64,000 nucleotides of DNA from Cryptomeria japonica (Eukaryota; Streptophyta; Pinopsida; Cupressales; Cupressaceae), in NCBI RefSeq assembly GCF_030272615.1, contig NC_081406.1:402706939-402770938 (forward strand), given 5' to 3'. The stretch's first letter is position 1. Every line of letters begins with the position of its first letter. Position numbers and translations under genes: made by a program. The notes below the pieces were generated by a model. It saw nothing but the letters and a program-made list of their open reading frames with translations, did not search any database and was not told where the DNA came from. Below are positions 10,739 through 21,097 of the stretch, one piece after another.

Positions 10739-12744
10739 AAAAAATCTCATTTTTGGCCTCTCTCATCATCAAATCTTCCATCTCACAGGTTTCTAGCCGT
10801 ATTTGCTTCAAAATATCGTACGAGTACCTTTACAAAACCATACGAGTTTCTTTGTGCACTTGTACGGATATGTGGGAATACTCGTACTATCAGGTGAAGA
10901 TACTCGTACAATTTTCTACTTCTGGGTTTTCAAAACATATTGCATTTTAGGGTTTTTTATGCTTAAATTTGGATCACTAATACTAACCCTGGTCTGTTTG
11001 TTAGTTTTATGGTAGCCTAACTAGTTTTTGCAGGATGATTGTCAAATATTACACTTGCCAAAGAATCAGTTACTCCAAAACAACATCATTACTAATGTAT
11101 TTGTTTTGTAGGTTGCCTAAAGGAAGCTCAACCAAACTATGTGTCTTCTTAAAGTTTTCTAGGCACACTTAAATTGCTATTGATTAATGAACACCTTGTT
11201 TTCTATGCTTGAGAAGTTGTCTAAAAGGTAGGAGAGTATGCTCTTGTCCATTTGGACAATCAAAAATCCCGACCCTTGAAGCACTTCTATGTTTGATATT
11301 TGAATACCTTTAGTGGGCCTATCATAGTGGGAAAAAGTAATTACCCTCTGAGAACAAACCAAGTGAGTATAGCTAGACCTAAGCTTTCCGACTCACTCTA
11401 AAAAATAGGCCTCCCGAGATTAAAGTCTTAGAGTATGGGACTATTTGATTTTTCCCTTTTGAGATCTCCCATATCGGACATTTAGTAGGGCCTCACGGTC
11501 TCAATCACGCTTGTGTGACTACTTCTTGTTTCGGTACCTTGTTGGGATATAGGCCTCAATCGCACTTGCGTGACTGCAAGGGGTAATTCCAAATTGAAAT
11601 CCTTACTACGAACTCTAAGATAGAAGCTACCTGATTCACCTTAGAAAGGGGGATAATCTTTGTGCAAGAGAGATAGTAACTCTCCCAAGGCACTTGCCAT
11701 ATCATGCCCCCATTAGCATTTGGAGTCAGATAATATGATTTTAAGAATCCATTGCGTGAGACTCAGCGGTTGTATTCTGATTAGCTATTGGGTGTGTACC
11801 TAAGTTTGCAAGCAAAGGTTTTCTCTCAGCCAACTTCCTTAGGATTTAGCATGTTGTTCTTGAGGTCACTTATCATATCGTGTATTTGCTATGTTTTCAT
11901 CCCTGAAATAGAAACTCGGACATTTAAAACTGGAAAACATAATCAAAACATCAAACATCATTGATCAAATATCTTTCAAAGTCAAAATTTTGTCTCTACT
12001 CTGTCCTCAGTCATACAAGGAAGCTAGTTTATCATCCTGTTCAGTGGTAATTTCTGTACTAGTTAGATTAGCAATAGATTTTGTGTTATCAGTTGTCATC
12101 TGGTTCTTTAGAAATTGTCGTACGAGATTCCTATTTTATCATATGGGTCTATATGAATTGTCATCTGGGACTGTGTAAATTGGCATATGAATTTCTGTCT
12201 CTGTCAGTCCAGAGTTGTCTTCATGCATGTCTTTTCCCAGATTTCTCATTTTTTTTGGTCAATTTATAGTGAGAGCATAAACACCTGATATCTATCATTT
12301 TGTGCTCTGGTTGTCTTCTTGGTTCGCTTGGTCAAGTTATCTTCTGTCAAATCGAATTCTAGAACTAGACACCCTAAGATTTTCAAGTATTCATCTTCAA
12401 CAAGTTCAAGATCTAACATCTCAAAGTGCATCATCACCTTCTTTGATAAACTAATCACTCAAAACATAGTTTCTCATCGGGATCTATCACCCTCTATCAC
12501 AAAACTATAATATTTGGTCAGGATAACCTTGTCCCACATCATAAGATATATCATTCCTATTGGACTTGGTCTTATCAAAATCATCATCATCGCACTCCAA
12601 CTGAGATTGAAAACTTAAAAATCTACAAATACTTGAATTATCTTTTCGTGTCATATTACTCTATCATATCTACATTGACAGTTGGTCACTTATTGAAACA
12701 GCTCTTAGACAATTGAATCCTTGCACAATATTCAACACACATGT
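10739..12744 (+). other. Long untranslated leader of outer element
   Basis: About 2 kb between primer site and gag with no supported gene. It holds CGTACGAG-type motifs at 10810-10910, a block at 11225-11915 conserved in inverted orientation at 33730-34425, and a second motif array at 12110-12260 just upstream of gag. Long leaders are usual in Tat elements; the conserved block may carry packaging or translation signals (inference). Confidence 0.65.
11225..11915 (+). repeat. Leader block shared with the inner element (inverted copy at 33730-34425)
   Basis: Stretches such as GAGAGTATGCTCTTGTC, GAGATCTCCCATATCGG and AGTAACTCTCCCAA recur, reverse-complemented and in the same order, in the inner element. 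Both copies sit between primer site and gag, so they are homologous leaders of related elements in opposite orientation. Confidence 0.8.
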
Positions 12745-14609
12745 ATGCCTATTTTAACTAGAGTGCGGAGACAAAGGATCGCAGAAATGAAAACCGAAAC
12801 TTTTGAAATAAATGAAGATTATAGGAACATGGAACACAAAAATGAAATACAAGAAGAAGAGGTAAGAGATCAAAGTATCAGATAAATCAAACAAGATCCT
12901 AAATTCGATAAATTTAAGGAGAAAATATTGGAGGGAGAAAAAGTAAAATACTTCCTAATGTTAGCAAAATTTGGTGCTACACTCCCGCAAGATTTTGATG
13001 TGAGAAATTTAGGACAAAAGAGAAGTGACCCTTTCTATGATAACAAATGACATGAGGAGATTTCAGGTCATAAAAAGGATGACACATCAATTCCTAATAA
13101 CACAAGAACTAATGAGGAAACTTTCGTTCCCAAAAGAGATGACATAGAAATTCTCAACAAGGCTAAATCTAATGAGGACACAAGAAAGAGTCGAGATGAT
13201 ATGAGAAGAGATCAAGATCATACTAGAATGCAAACTCATGGTTATACAAGAATAAATCATGTTGTTAATCCTATCACATCTCTTACACAGCAAATACAAA
13301 TGTTGCAAACACAAACTCAATATATGTAGAGAGGAACTGTTAGAAGATACTCGGTCCTAGAAATCTATTCGTACTAGTTCAACAGAAATCTAAACATGAT
13401 ACCATTTCCTAGAGGTTGTGAAACTCCTAGATATGATAAATATAATGGAAGCATTGATCCCCAAGATCATATACAATAATTTTGCACAATGAGTATGGAT
13501 TTTGCACATGAGGATACATACCTAATGAGATTATTTCCAAATATCTTAAGTGGACTAGCTATGGAATGGTTCTCCAAACTTCCACCTAGAATTAGATCAT
13601 TTGTAGAATTGGTGGATAAGTTTGTTTCACAATACTCTTACAACATTCAACATGAGGTCACAATGCTAGACCTATGTAATACTAAACAAAAGAGTGGAGA
13701 ACCTTTCATGACGTTTCTACAGAGATGAAGATGGTTAGCTTCATGATATCCTCGTACGGTGCCATAATATGAGAAAATGGACATATTCATCGACAACCTA
13801 AATGAACAAATGAGCTATCATCTAAAAATGCAATGCCATCAAAATTTTGACAAAATGATTGATAATAGAATTAGAAAGGAGGAAGCTATGGTAAAGAAAG
13901 GTGAGTTGAAGCTAAACAAAGGAGTTAATCCTCCTAACAACAATGCTAACAACAACAATGATAAGCCAAAATTTTGGAATAGAAATTGAAATGTTGTCAA
14001 TGATGGGATAGTGGATAACAACAATGTAAAACCAAAGCAACCGGTTTTCAATTTTTTAAGTCACTCAACAACGGCTCAACAAAATAATAATCACCAAAAA
14101 TCAACTTTCAACAATTTTTTTTGAAGGAAATTTACAAACATTGGTGAACCATTTGGGTCAGGATTAAAGACGCTTCTCTCAAACAAATTGATTACTTGGC
14201 AAGAGGGAAGAAACTTTGAACCTCAAGTGAAACCCTCTTGATGGAATGACAACCATTATTGCGATTTCTATCAAAACAAGGGACACCACACGGAAATTGT
14301 CAGTGGTTGAAACATGTCATCCAAGACTTGATTGATAATGGAGTGATAACTGTGGATGGACATATGTCAAATGAATCTCATACAGCTTTCAAAAATCCAC
14401 TTCCAAACTATGAGAAGGGTGAATCATTAACAACACATAATGGTAAGGGGAAAGCAAAGGTGAACTATGCTCATGCATATGATAATGTGGTAAATGTGAT
14501 TGTAGTTAAAGAGAAACAACATCAAGAACCTGCTCATGCTATCACAAGAAGAAAAGCCAAAGTTGTTTTGTCGGGTCCTACAACTAACACATCCTCCACT
14601 TCAAAATAA
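12745..14609 (+). pseudogene. gag of outer element (degenerate)
   Basis: ATG 12745 begins MPILTRVRRQR; the inner gag begins MPIETR. A charged N-terminal part is followed by a capsid-like gag domain at about 13390-13990, with the pattern typical of Ty3/gypsy gag (MEWFSKLPPRIRSF, then LCNTKQKSGEPFMTFLQR). An Asn-rich linker leads to a zinc-knuckle-like segment near 14260-14310 (CDFY, NKGHHTE, then C) and the conserved tail IQDLIDNGVI. Gag forms the capsid and binds the RNA genome. In-frame stops occur at about 13049, 13327, 13479 and 13726, and one base is missing near 14295. Non-functional. Confidence 0.8.
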
Positions 14610-14839
14610 TACAGTCTAGAGGATCAACTACAGAAAACTCTTGTGAAAATATCCATCTTAGAACTTTTAAATCTTTCACCCACACACAAACAAATTCTTG
14701 AAAGAGCATTAGTAGATACAACTATGTCCAAAGATCTTGATATAGATCAGTTCTAAACCATGGTGGGACACCTCACAACACCTCACTTATTATCTCATTC
14801 ATCGAAGAAGATGACATGTCCTTGCAACATCCCCATAAC

Positions 14840-15145
14840 ACTCCCTTGTATGTTGAAGTCCTTATTCATAAGACGCGCGTTAAACATGTCCTAATAGATG
14901 GGGGAGTTTCCTTTAACATTTTCTCATTGAGTCTTGTCCATGCTCTAGGTTATTTTTAAGATGCAGTGGATCCCTAGAAAAAGATCACAATCAAAGCATA
15001 TGATGAAGAAGAGTATCCCTCTAAAGGAATTGTGATATTACCCATCAGAGTGGGACCTTTATAGAAAGACACAACCTGTCTAGTTCTAGACTTGGATCTA
15101 TCATACAACATACTCTTGGGAAGACCTTGGATACATGACATATAA
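14840..15145 (+). pseudogene. Retropepsin-like protease of outer element (degenerate)
   Basis: The frame reads PLYVEVLIHKTRVKHVLIDG with the active-site Asp codon at 14897-14899, then GVSFNIFSLS. About 70 codons later comes YNILLGRPWIHD, the second conserved retropepsin block. The enzyme normally cleaves the gag-pol polyprotein as a dimer. The local sequence is DGG rather than DTG or DSG, a variant I associate with plant Tat-type proteases. Stops near 14957, 14974 and 15061 inactivate it. It lies between gag and the G-patch. Confidence 0.7.
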
Positions 15146-15334
15146 GTTATTCTGTCAACATATCATTAGTGCCTGAAATTTCAATACAATGGGCAGGAAA
15201 TCACGATCTCAGCATATTCAAATCCATTCCAGTACTGTAGTAATCTAAAACCATCTCAAGAGGTCATTGTTCCTCATAATAAGGAGGCAATGTCTTCAAA
15301 CACACTATCCAAAGAAAAATAATTTGCCTCAATT

Positions 15335-16458
15335 TTGTCAAGTATGGAAAAACAAATGAAGCTAAGAGATCGAGGGAATGAAGAATATTCACTATCACAG
15401 TTACCACTTTCTCCTAAGTCCTATGGAAAACCATCAAACTCTAAACAACAACCAATTGTGAAACATCTTCAAATATTTGATGGAAAATTTGTTAGTGCTG
15501 GGACCTTATCAGAGGAAACAGAAGATAAAGATGTGCTACAGTGGCTATACAAGGATGAAGAAGTCCAACAAAAGATCAACCATGTGAGAATACCTATAGA
15601 AAAATATGGAAAAGGATTTAACATCCTTAAAAAAATGGGATACACTAGAACAGATCCTGTAGGAAAAAGAAAATAAGGAATCTTGGAACCTATCCAACCT
15701 CATACTCAGCAAGCTACAGACAAATCAGGCTTAGGGTATGGCCAAGTTACTCTACAAGAGGACACATCTTCTAGCCAACAACAAGATGAATATAAAAACA
15801 AACAAGAACAACTTGCAATTGAAAGAGAAGAAACATTGGCAAAGCAACACAAGAACAAAGAAACATGAAATGGCAAAAGAAGAAAGCTTCTAATGAACAG
15901 GAAAAACAAACTAAAGGCACCTCCCAAGCAGCGTTAACTCCAAATCAAAGCAAACAAGAAGCTAGTACAAATAAAGGAGAGTTGATAGAAAGTTTGACAG
16001 AACTCAATATCAGCCCTGAGGAAGCTGAATATGAGAGAAGAAAAGATATAGTAAGAAAAACAAAAGAAACAAATCAAATGCTAAATGAACAAATCTGCAG
16101 ATTGCAAGCTACAAGTGAGATAGATTCTAATGAATGGGAATGGGATTCCTATCATTCTGAACAATCAACAGAAGAAAAATTCTTTGAAGAAGATGTAGGT
16201 GTTGATGTAGTTCATGTGTATGTGGGGAAAACATTAGGAACTAGCCCACTTGAATTAGAATCACATTCAGTTGACTTGGACTTAATCGAAGACAATCAGA
16301 AGATACTTGTGAGAGGTCATTCTGATGAGAGTATCATTCTAGACATTGAAATACATATCGAAAAATTTGCAATCTCTATCATGACCCTTAATACCTTCAA
16401 AGAATCTCAACCAGAGGACCCCTTACCTCTAATTCATCCTAAACTTATTGATTGGTAA
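15335..16458 (+). pseudogene. G-patch and linker segment of outer pol polyprotein
   Basis: After the protease, the frame at about 15600-15740 holds a G-patch: Gly-rich start, LKKMGY, then GKRK, GI, PI and finally KSGLGYG. This RNA-binding module also follows proteases in some retroviruses and plant gypsy elements. A TAA at 15674-15676 lies inside it. The rest, to 16458, is a Gln/Lys/Glu-rich linker with no recognised domain (for example ELNISPEEAEYERRKDIV), in a shifted frame after about 15865. It leads into reverse transcriptase. Confidence 0.6.
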
Positions 16459-16699
16459 AATGAAAGACATACTTCCATTGATACCTTTCCTAATGACCAT
16501 TCCATATCCTTATATTTTAATGCAATCGAACCCGCAACAACTTTCACCAAGAATTTCAACAACGCATCTTCTAGTCAAGTGAGTGCCAAATCTCCCTTTC
16601 GCAAAAGTGAAAATAAAGAAAACAATATCAGGTCTAATGCTAAAAACCATTTATTGGCAACATTAGACTGAGAAAATTTAAAAAGAAAGTACGCATTTA

Positions 16700-17670
16700 A
16701 TGGTGAAAACCTCCTCAAGGTGCCAGAAGATGGGAGATTTGACACCTTACGAGAATATTATCAAGAAAGGTCATCCATTTTGATCGAACCAATAGAGGCA
16801 GTTAACATTGGGACAATAGAGAAACCAAAGATTCTACATCCAGCAACTTCTCTATCAGAGCAAGAAATGCAGAAATATATGGACTTCTTCAAACAACTGT
16901 GGACATGCCAGGGTTGGATCCAGATCTTATTATGCATCACTTAAATTACAGTCCAGGAGCCAAACCAGTTAAACAGAAATTAAGGAAGATGCATCCTCAT
17001 ATCGCTCTTCTGGTCAAAGCAGAACTAAAGAAATTACTTGACGTGGGATTCATCAAACCTATAGCATATCTTCAATGGGTATCAAACATTGTTCATGTTT
17101 CCAAACCAGATAAAATTATCAGAGTATGCACAGACTTCAAAGATCTTAATAATGCATGTCCAAAGGATGACTTTCATTTTCCTAACATTGACATCATTAT
17201 GGATTTAACTACTATACACTCCATATTTTCTCTAATGGATGGTTTCTCTAGATAAAGCACCTGAAGATCAAGAAAAGACAACTTTCACATGTCCATGTGG
17301 TACTTTCTACTGGAACGTCATGCCTTTTGGACTAAATAACGCGGGTGCTACATATCAAAGAGCCATGACAATGATATTCCATGACATGATGCATACATTC
17401 ATGAAAGATTATGTAGATGACATATTGGCCAAATCATACGACAGAGAAGAACATATAGGAATACTAGAAAAGATCTTTGACCAATTAAAACAGTACAAGC
17501 TACGGCTAAATCCCAAGAAATGTGCCTTTGGTGTCACTTCAGGTAAGCTATTGGGATACATTGTTTCAACTAGGGTTATCGAATTAGATCCAACCAAGGT
17601 CAAAGAAATCATGGAAATGGCATCCCCCAGGAATATCAGTCAACTCAGATCACTCCAAGGAAGACTATAG
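16700..17670 (+). pseudogene. Reverse transcriptase of outer element (degenerate)
   Basis: Conserved RT blocks in order: PGLDPDLIMHHL before the domain, KPVKQKLRKMHP, VKAELKKLLDVGFIKP, VCTDFKDLNNACPKDDFHFP (first catalytic Asp region), LMDGFS, TTFTCPCGTFYWNVMPFGL, and YVDDIL with codons at 17410-17421 (catalytic Asp pair kept). The YNQI segment expected after GFS is missing and a stop sits there, so a small deletion occurred near 17250. There is also a frame change near 16900. The enzyme copies genomic RNA into DNA inside the virus-like particle. Non-functional here. Confidence 0.9.
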
Positions 17671-17689
17671 TCAATCAGAAGATTTTTTG

Positions 17690-18720
17690 CTTAGCTAGCA
17701 GATAAATGTCAACCGTTTACTCATCTATTGTACAAAAATGTTAATTTCAAGTGGGACCATCAATACGAGGATGCATTCAATAAGATCAAGGCCTATCTCA
17801 CGCAACCACTTGTCTTAATGTCACCAATTCTAGTAAAGTCATTCTTACTATATGTATCAATCACCAAAGTATCATTAGGAGTTTTGCTCGCACAATAGGA
17901 TAATGAAGGAAAAGAACGAGCCATCTACTACATCAACAAAAAATTAGTGGGATACGAGCTCAACTATTCACTAACAAAAAAATATTTCTTGGTGGTAGTG
18001 TTTTCTTCTAAAAAATTAAGACACCATCTACTATCTCACTCCATCAATTTGACTGCTAAAATCGATCCATTGAAGTATTTACTCTACAAGGCGACATTAA
18101 CAAGAAGATTAGAAAAATGGATCATGAACCTAAGCGAGTTTGATATTGAGTATGTGGACAGAAAAGCTATCAAGGGGCAAGTCATTGCAGACCAACTAGC
18201 AGAGGCACTGCTTCAAGATGATCGTCCTTTACACATCGAATTTCCCGATGTTGATATCCTAACGGTCACCGCAAAGACATGGCAATTGTACTTTAATGGT
18301 TCATATACATAGCATAAATCAAGAGTAGGCATTCCATTCATCATGCCACAAGGTCATACAATTCCAAAGGCATGCAAATTAAGCTTTCCATGTACCAATA
18401 ACATAGCAGAATATGAAGCTTTGGTCACAGGAATCAAAATGGCCATAGAATGGAACATTACATAGCTACAAGTCTTTGAAGACTCTCTGCTCATCATCAA
18501 TCAAATCAATGATGATTATCAAACAAAGGATGAAAAGCTAATGCCTTATAAGAAGATGGTTGATGATGTCATGAAATACTTTGTCGAAATAACTTTTGAA
18601 AAAATTTCGAGGAATGATAACAAAGCAGCAGACACCATGGCAACACTTGCTTCTCTACTTTAGAAACGGTAAAATCAAGAGCATTACGAATTCCTGGTGG
18701 AAGAGTTGTTTTACCCTGCA
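17690..18720 (+). pseudogene. Tandem RNase H domains (retroviral-type then archaeal-type) of outer element
   Basis: The first RNase H follows RT directly (FLLYVSITKVSLGVLLAQ, then AIYYINKKL and the tail VDRKAIKGQVIADQLAE). A second one begins WQLYFNGSYT near 18280 and continues CTNNIAEYEAL, EDSLLIINQI and NDNKAADTMATLAS, the order of the extra archaeal-type RNase H that marks Tat elements. The first catalytic Asp of the second domain (LYFDGS in active members) is Asn here. The stop at about 17899 and later ones confirm decay. The inner element inserted just after, at 18726. Confidence 0.85.
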
Positions 18721-18721
18721 C

Positions 18722-18726
18722 ATAAT
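18722..18726 (+). repeat. Target-site duplication ATAAT (left copy)
   Basis: ATAAT is found directly before 18727 and again at 42898-42902 after the other LTR. The outer pol continues on the far side with integrase. Confidence 0.75.
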
Positions 18727-20007
18727 TATGTGTGTGAAAAGTGGATAAGTATCTACAAGTTGTAAGACACAAAACTTCAATTAAGTCATTGCATGCATGG
18801 TTAGACAGATATAATCATGAATATGAAATCCATAACAAATCGACCTATTGCCTTCTAAAAGATGTGAGTATAGACTTTCTCTCAGATTTGTATAAGCAAT
18901 ACCAATGACTAGACTACACCAAGACAAAGGATTTAATCTATATGAGCACAAGAATAAGATAAATATATGCAAGATTAAGCTAGATATTCAAAATTAAGCT
19001 AGATGAATGAATATTAAGTTAGATGAATTCAAACAATCATGATTAAACTAAGTATGCAAAAAGCTAAACTAAGATGCAATAATCTCAAAGAACAATATCT
19101 TCAATGACTCCAGAGCAAAAAACTGCACAATAATAATAAATCTCCAAGGTGTTTTGAATGAGAGATGAAGACTGAATTTATAGAGATTCAAAAGAGAGAC
19201 CAATGGTCAAGATCAATTAACAATGAGCGGTTGAGATTATTCAAGAAAAAGCACATTTCAAGATAATTGAAATAATTGAGAGATTAGATTCAGTTAATCT
19301 TGAGATAGATTCCAATTATAGTTTGATTGAATGCATTCAAATTATAAGTCTGAGTTTGCATTAGAGATTAAATTTAGTTGATTCCATGCACTTGAAATAA
19401 AAATAGATGATTCCATGCACTTTTATTTAATTTGCTCAAGATTTTTATTTAGAAAAAGCTTTTTCAATGCAACTGAACTTATTTTCTCAAAAGATTTGTT
19501 TTAAAGTTAAAAAAAATGATTAATTCAATTTAATTGCTTTCAAGTTATCTCAATTTTAGAAAAACAAATATCTTAAGTTTGATTTCTCCTTTCAATTCAA
19601 TTATTATCTTTTCTTTTCAATTTAACTCTTTCTTTTGTAGATTAATTCCTCTTTTTGTGATAAATCTCTTTTTGTAAATTAATTCCCTTTTTTTTGTAAA
19701 TTATTTCTTTTTTGTAAATTAATTCATTTTTTTGTGATTAGATGGAAGATTTATTTATTAATTAAATATGCTAAGACATTTAGTTAAATAAATAGGATAA
19801 TTGATCAAAATGATTTACTTGGAATGATTTAATTAATTAAATAAATATTTAATTAATATATAGTGATTAATTTGCCATGTAACACTAATGATTGAGAATT
19901 AATTAATTAGGTGCTCAAGGTTGATTTAATTGCCTTTGGTTAGGACCCTGGTGATGTTGTCAAGATTAGGGGCCCATGGTTTAGGTGACCATTTTTAGGG
20001 TATTACA
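18727..20007 (-). repeat. 3' LTR of inner element
   Basis: 1,281 bp, matching 41618-42897 closely. On the minus strand it starts TGTAATACCCTAAAAATGG and ends CACACACATA. The start resembles the outer LTR (TGTATACACCTAAAAATGG), and both hold TTAATTAA-rich U3 regions. The TATA box is at 19182-19175. Confidence 0.9.
19175..19182 (-). promoter_or_regulatory. TATA box of inner 3' LTR
   Basis: TATAAATT on the minus strand. The equivalent position in the 5' LTR (near 42067) reads TATGAATT, so the promoter copy that would drive the element carries a mutation. Confidence 0.5.
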
Positions 20008-20020
20008 TTTTCCCCTCTTT
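20008..20020 (-). other. Polypurine tract of inner element
   Basis: The minus strand reads AAAGAGGGGAAAA directly before the 3' LTR, the expected plus-strand DNA primer. The outer tract at 46041-46055 has the same AAAGAGGGGAAAA core. Confidence 0.85.
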
Positions 20021-20079
20021 GAATTAATGTGTGAGCAACGCGTTGGTTCAAAGAATAGTTGATGTCAAATAGATATCAG

Positions 20080-20420
20080 TTCTGAACTTGATAGATCACA
20101 AACCGATGAAGAGCGATATGTCCAGCTTGATTTGAAGCGATGAAACTGAACAAAATTGATTAAAGCGATGGAACTAAACAAATTTGATTAAAGTGATACC
20201 AATCCTGAACTTGATTAAACTAGGATCAACAAAGAGCGAGATACCATTCTTGAACTTGATTGATCAAGAAATAGGCATCGATCTAAAACTTGATCGAACT
20301 AGATTGAGCGAGAGATGCAACTAATTCTGAACTTGATTAAACAAGAATCAACTAAGCAAAGCGATAAAACCAATTCTGAACTTGATTGAATAAGAACCGA
20401 TTAGCAAGAGAAAATGTCCA
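20080..20420. repeat. Imperfect tandem repeat, about six copies of 40-50 bp
   Basis: Copies start near 20083, 20199, 20246, 20286, 20320 and 20371 with the core TTCTGAACTTGATTGAA, followed by CAAGAATCAAC and GCGATA-type ends. The array lies in the 3' non-coding region of the inner element. Tandem arrays in this region are known in Tat-group elements. Confidence 0.7.
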
Positions 20421-21014
20421 ACTTGATCTGATGTGATGAAACTGAACATCGATTTGAAGATTAATTCAAATAAGGACAACAATTGATATGCCCCTAGAGA
20501 TTTCTTTATTTGACATCGAATAATGTCAACTTGATACAACGTGATTTAGTTAAGATGCCCCTAGTAACAAGGTTTAATTGGTTTTCTTTGTTTGAAAATA
20601 TTTTTTGCTCGACTTTTTGAATAGGATTTGAAAAAATTCTCGACTTTTGATGATGATGATCACTGAAAAGATGTTATGAGTAATGCCCCCTTGGGAAAGA
20701 AATCAAAAGATAGCGAGGGTACAACAATTTTAGGCAATTTTAAGTGATGATAATTATTTGATCACGAAGATTGATGTTGAAGATTAAAATCAGAGTTGAT
20801 TTGAGAATTAAAATTGAGATATAGAATTGAGCGCAAAATGATTCAAAAATTGACTTAAGGATGAAAGTGCTAATTGGTCAACATCATGAAATTTCAACTA
20901 GAGAATTGACGTCAGATTTTAATTTTGATCCCGAAAATGGACTCGGGGTAGTCGATTTAGTTTAGGCTACAAGTTTTATGTCCATCGGAGCAAGTTAAAA
21001 ATTAGGGTTTGGGC

Positions 21015-21022
21015 TATATAAG
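21015..21022 (+). promoter_or_regulatory. TATA box of the antisense PMD gene
   Basis: TATATAAG, 76 bp upstream of ATG 21098 and on the strand opposite to the host element. It implies that the gene had its own promoter rather than being driven by the LTR. Confidence 0.55.
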
Positions 21023-21097
21023 GGGTTCAATGTGTCATTTTCAATTCATTGTTACCTCTCAAAGTTTGAAATTTGAAAAAACCTCCTATGAAGAAAA

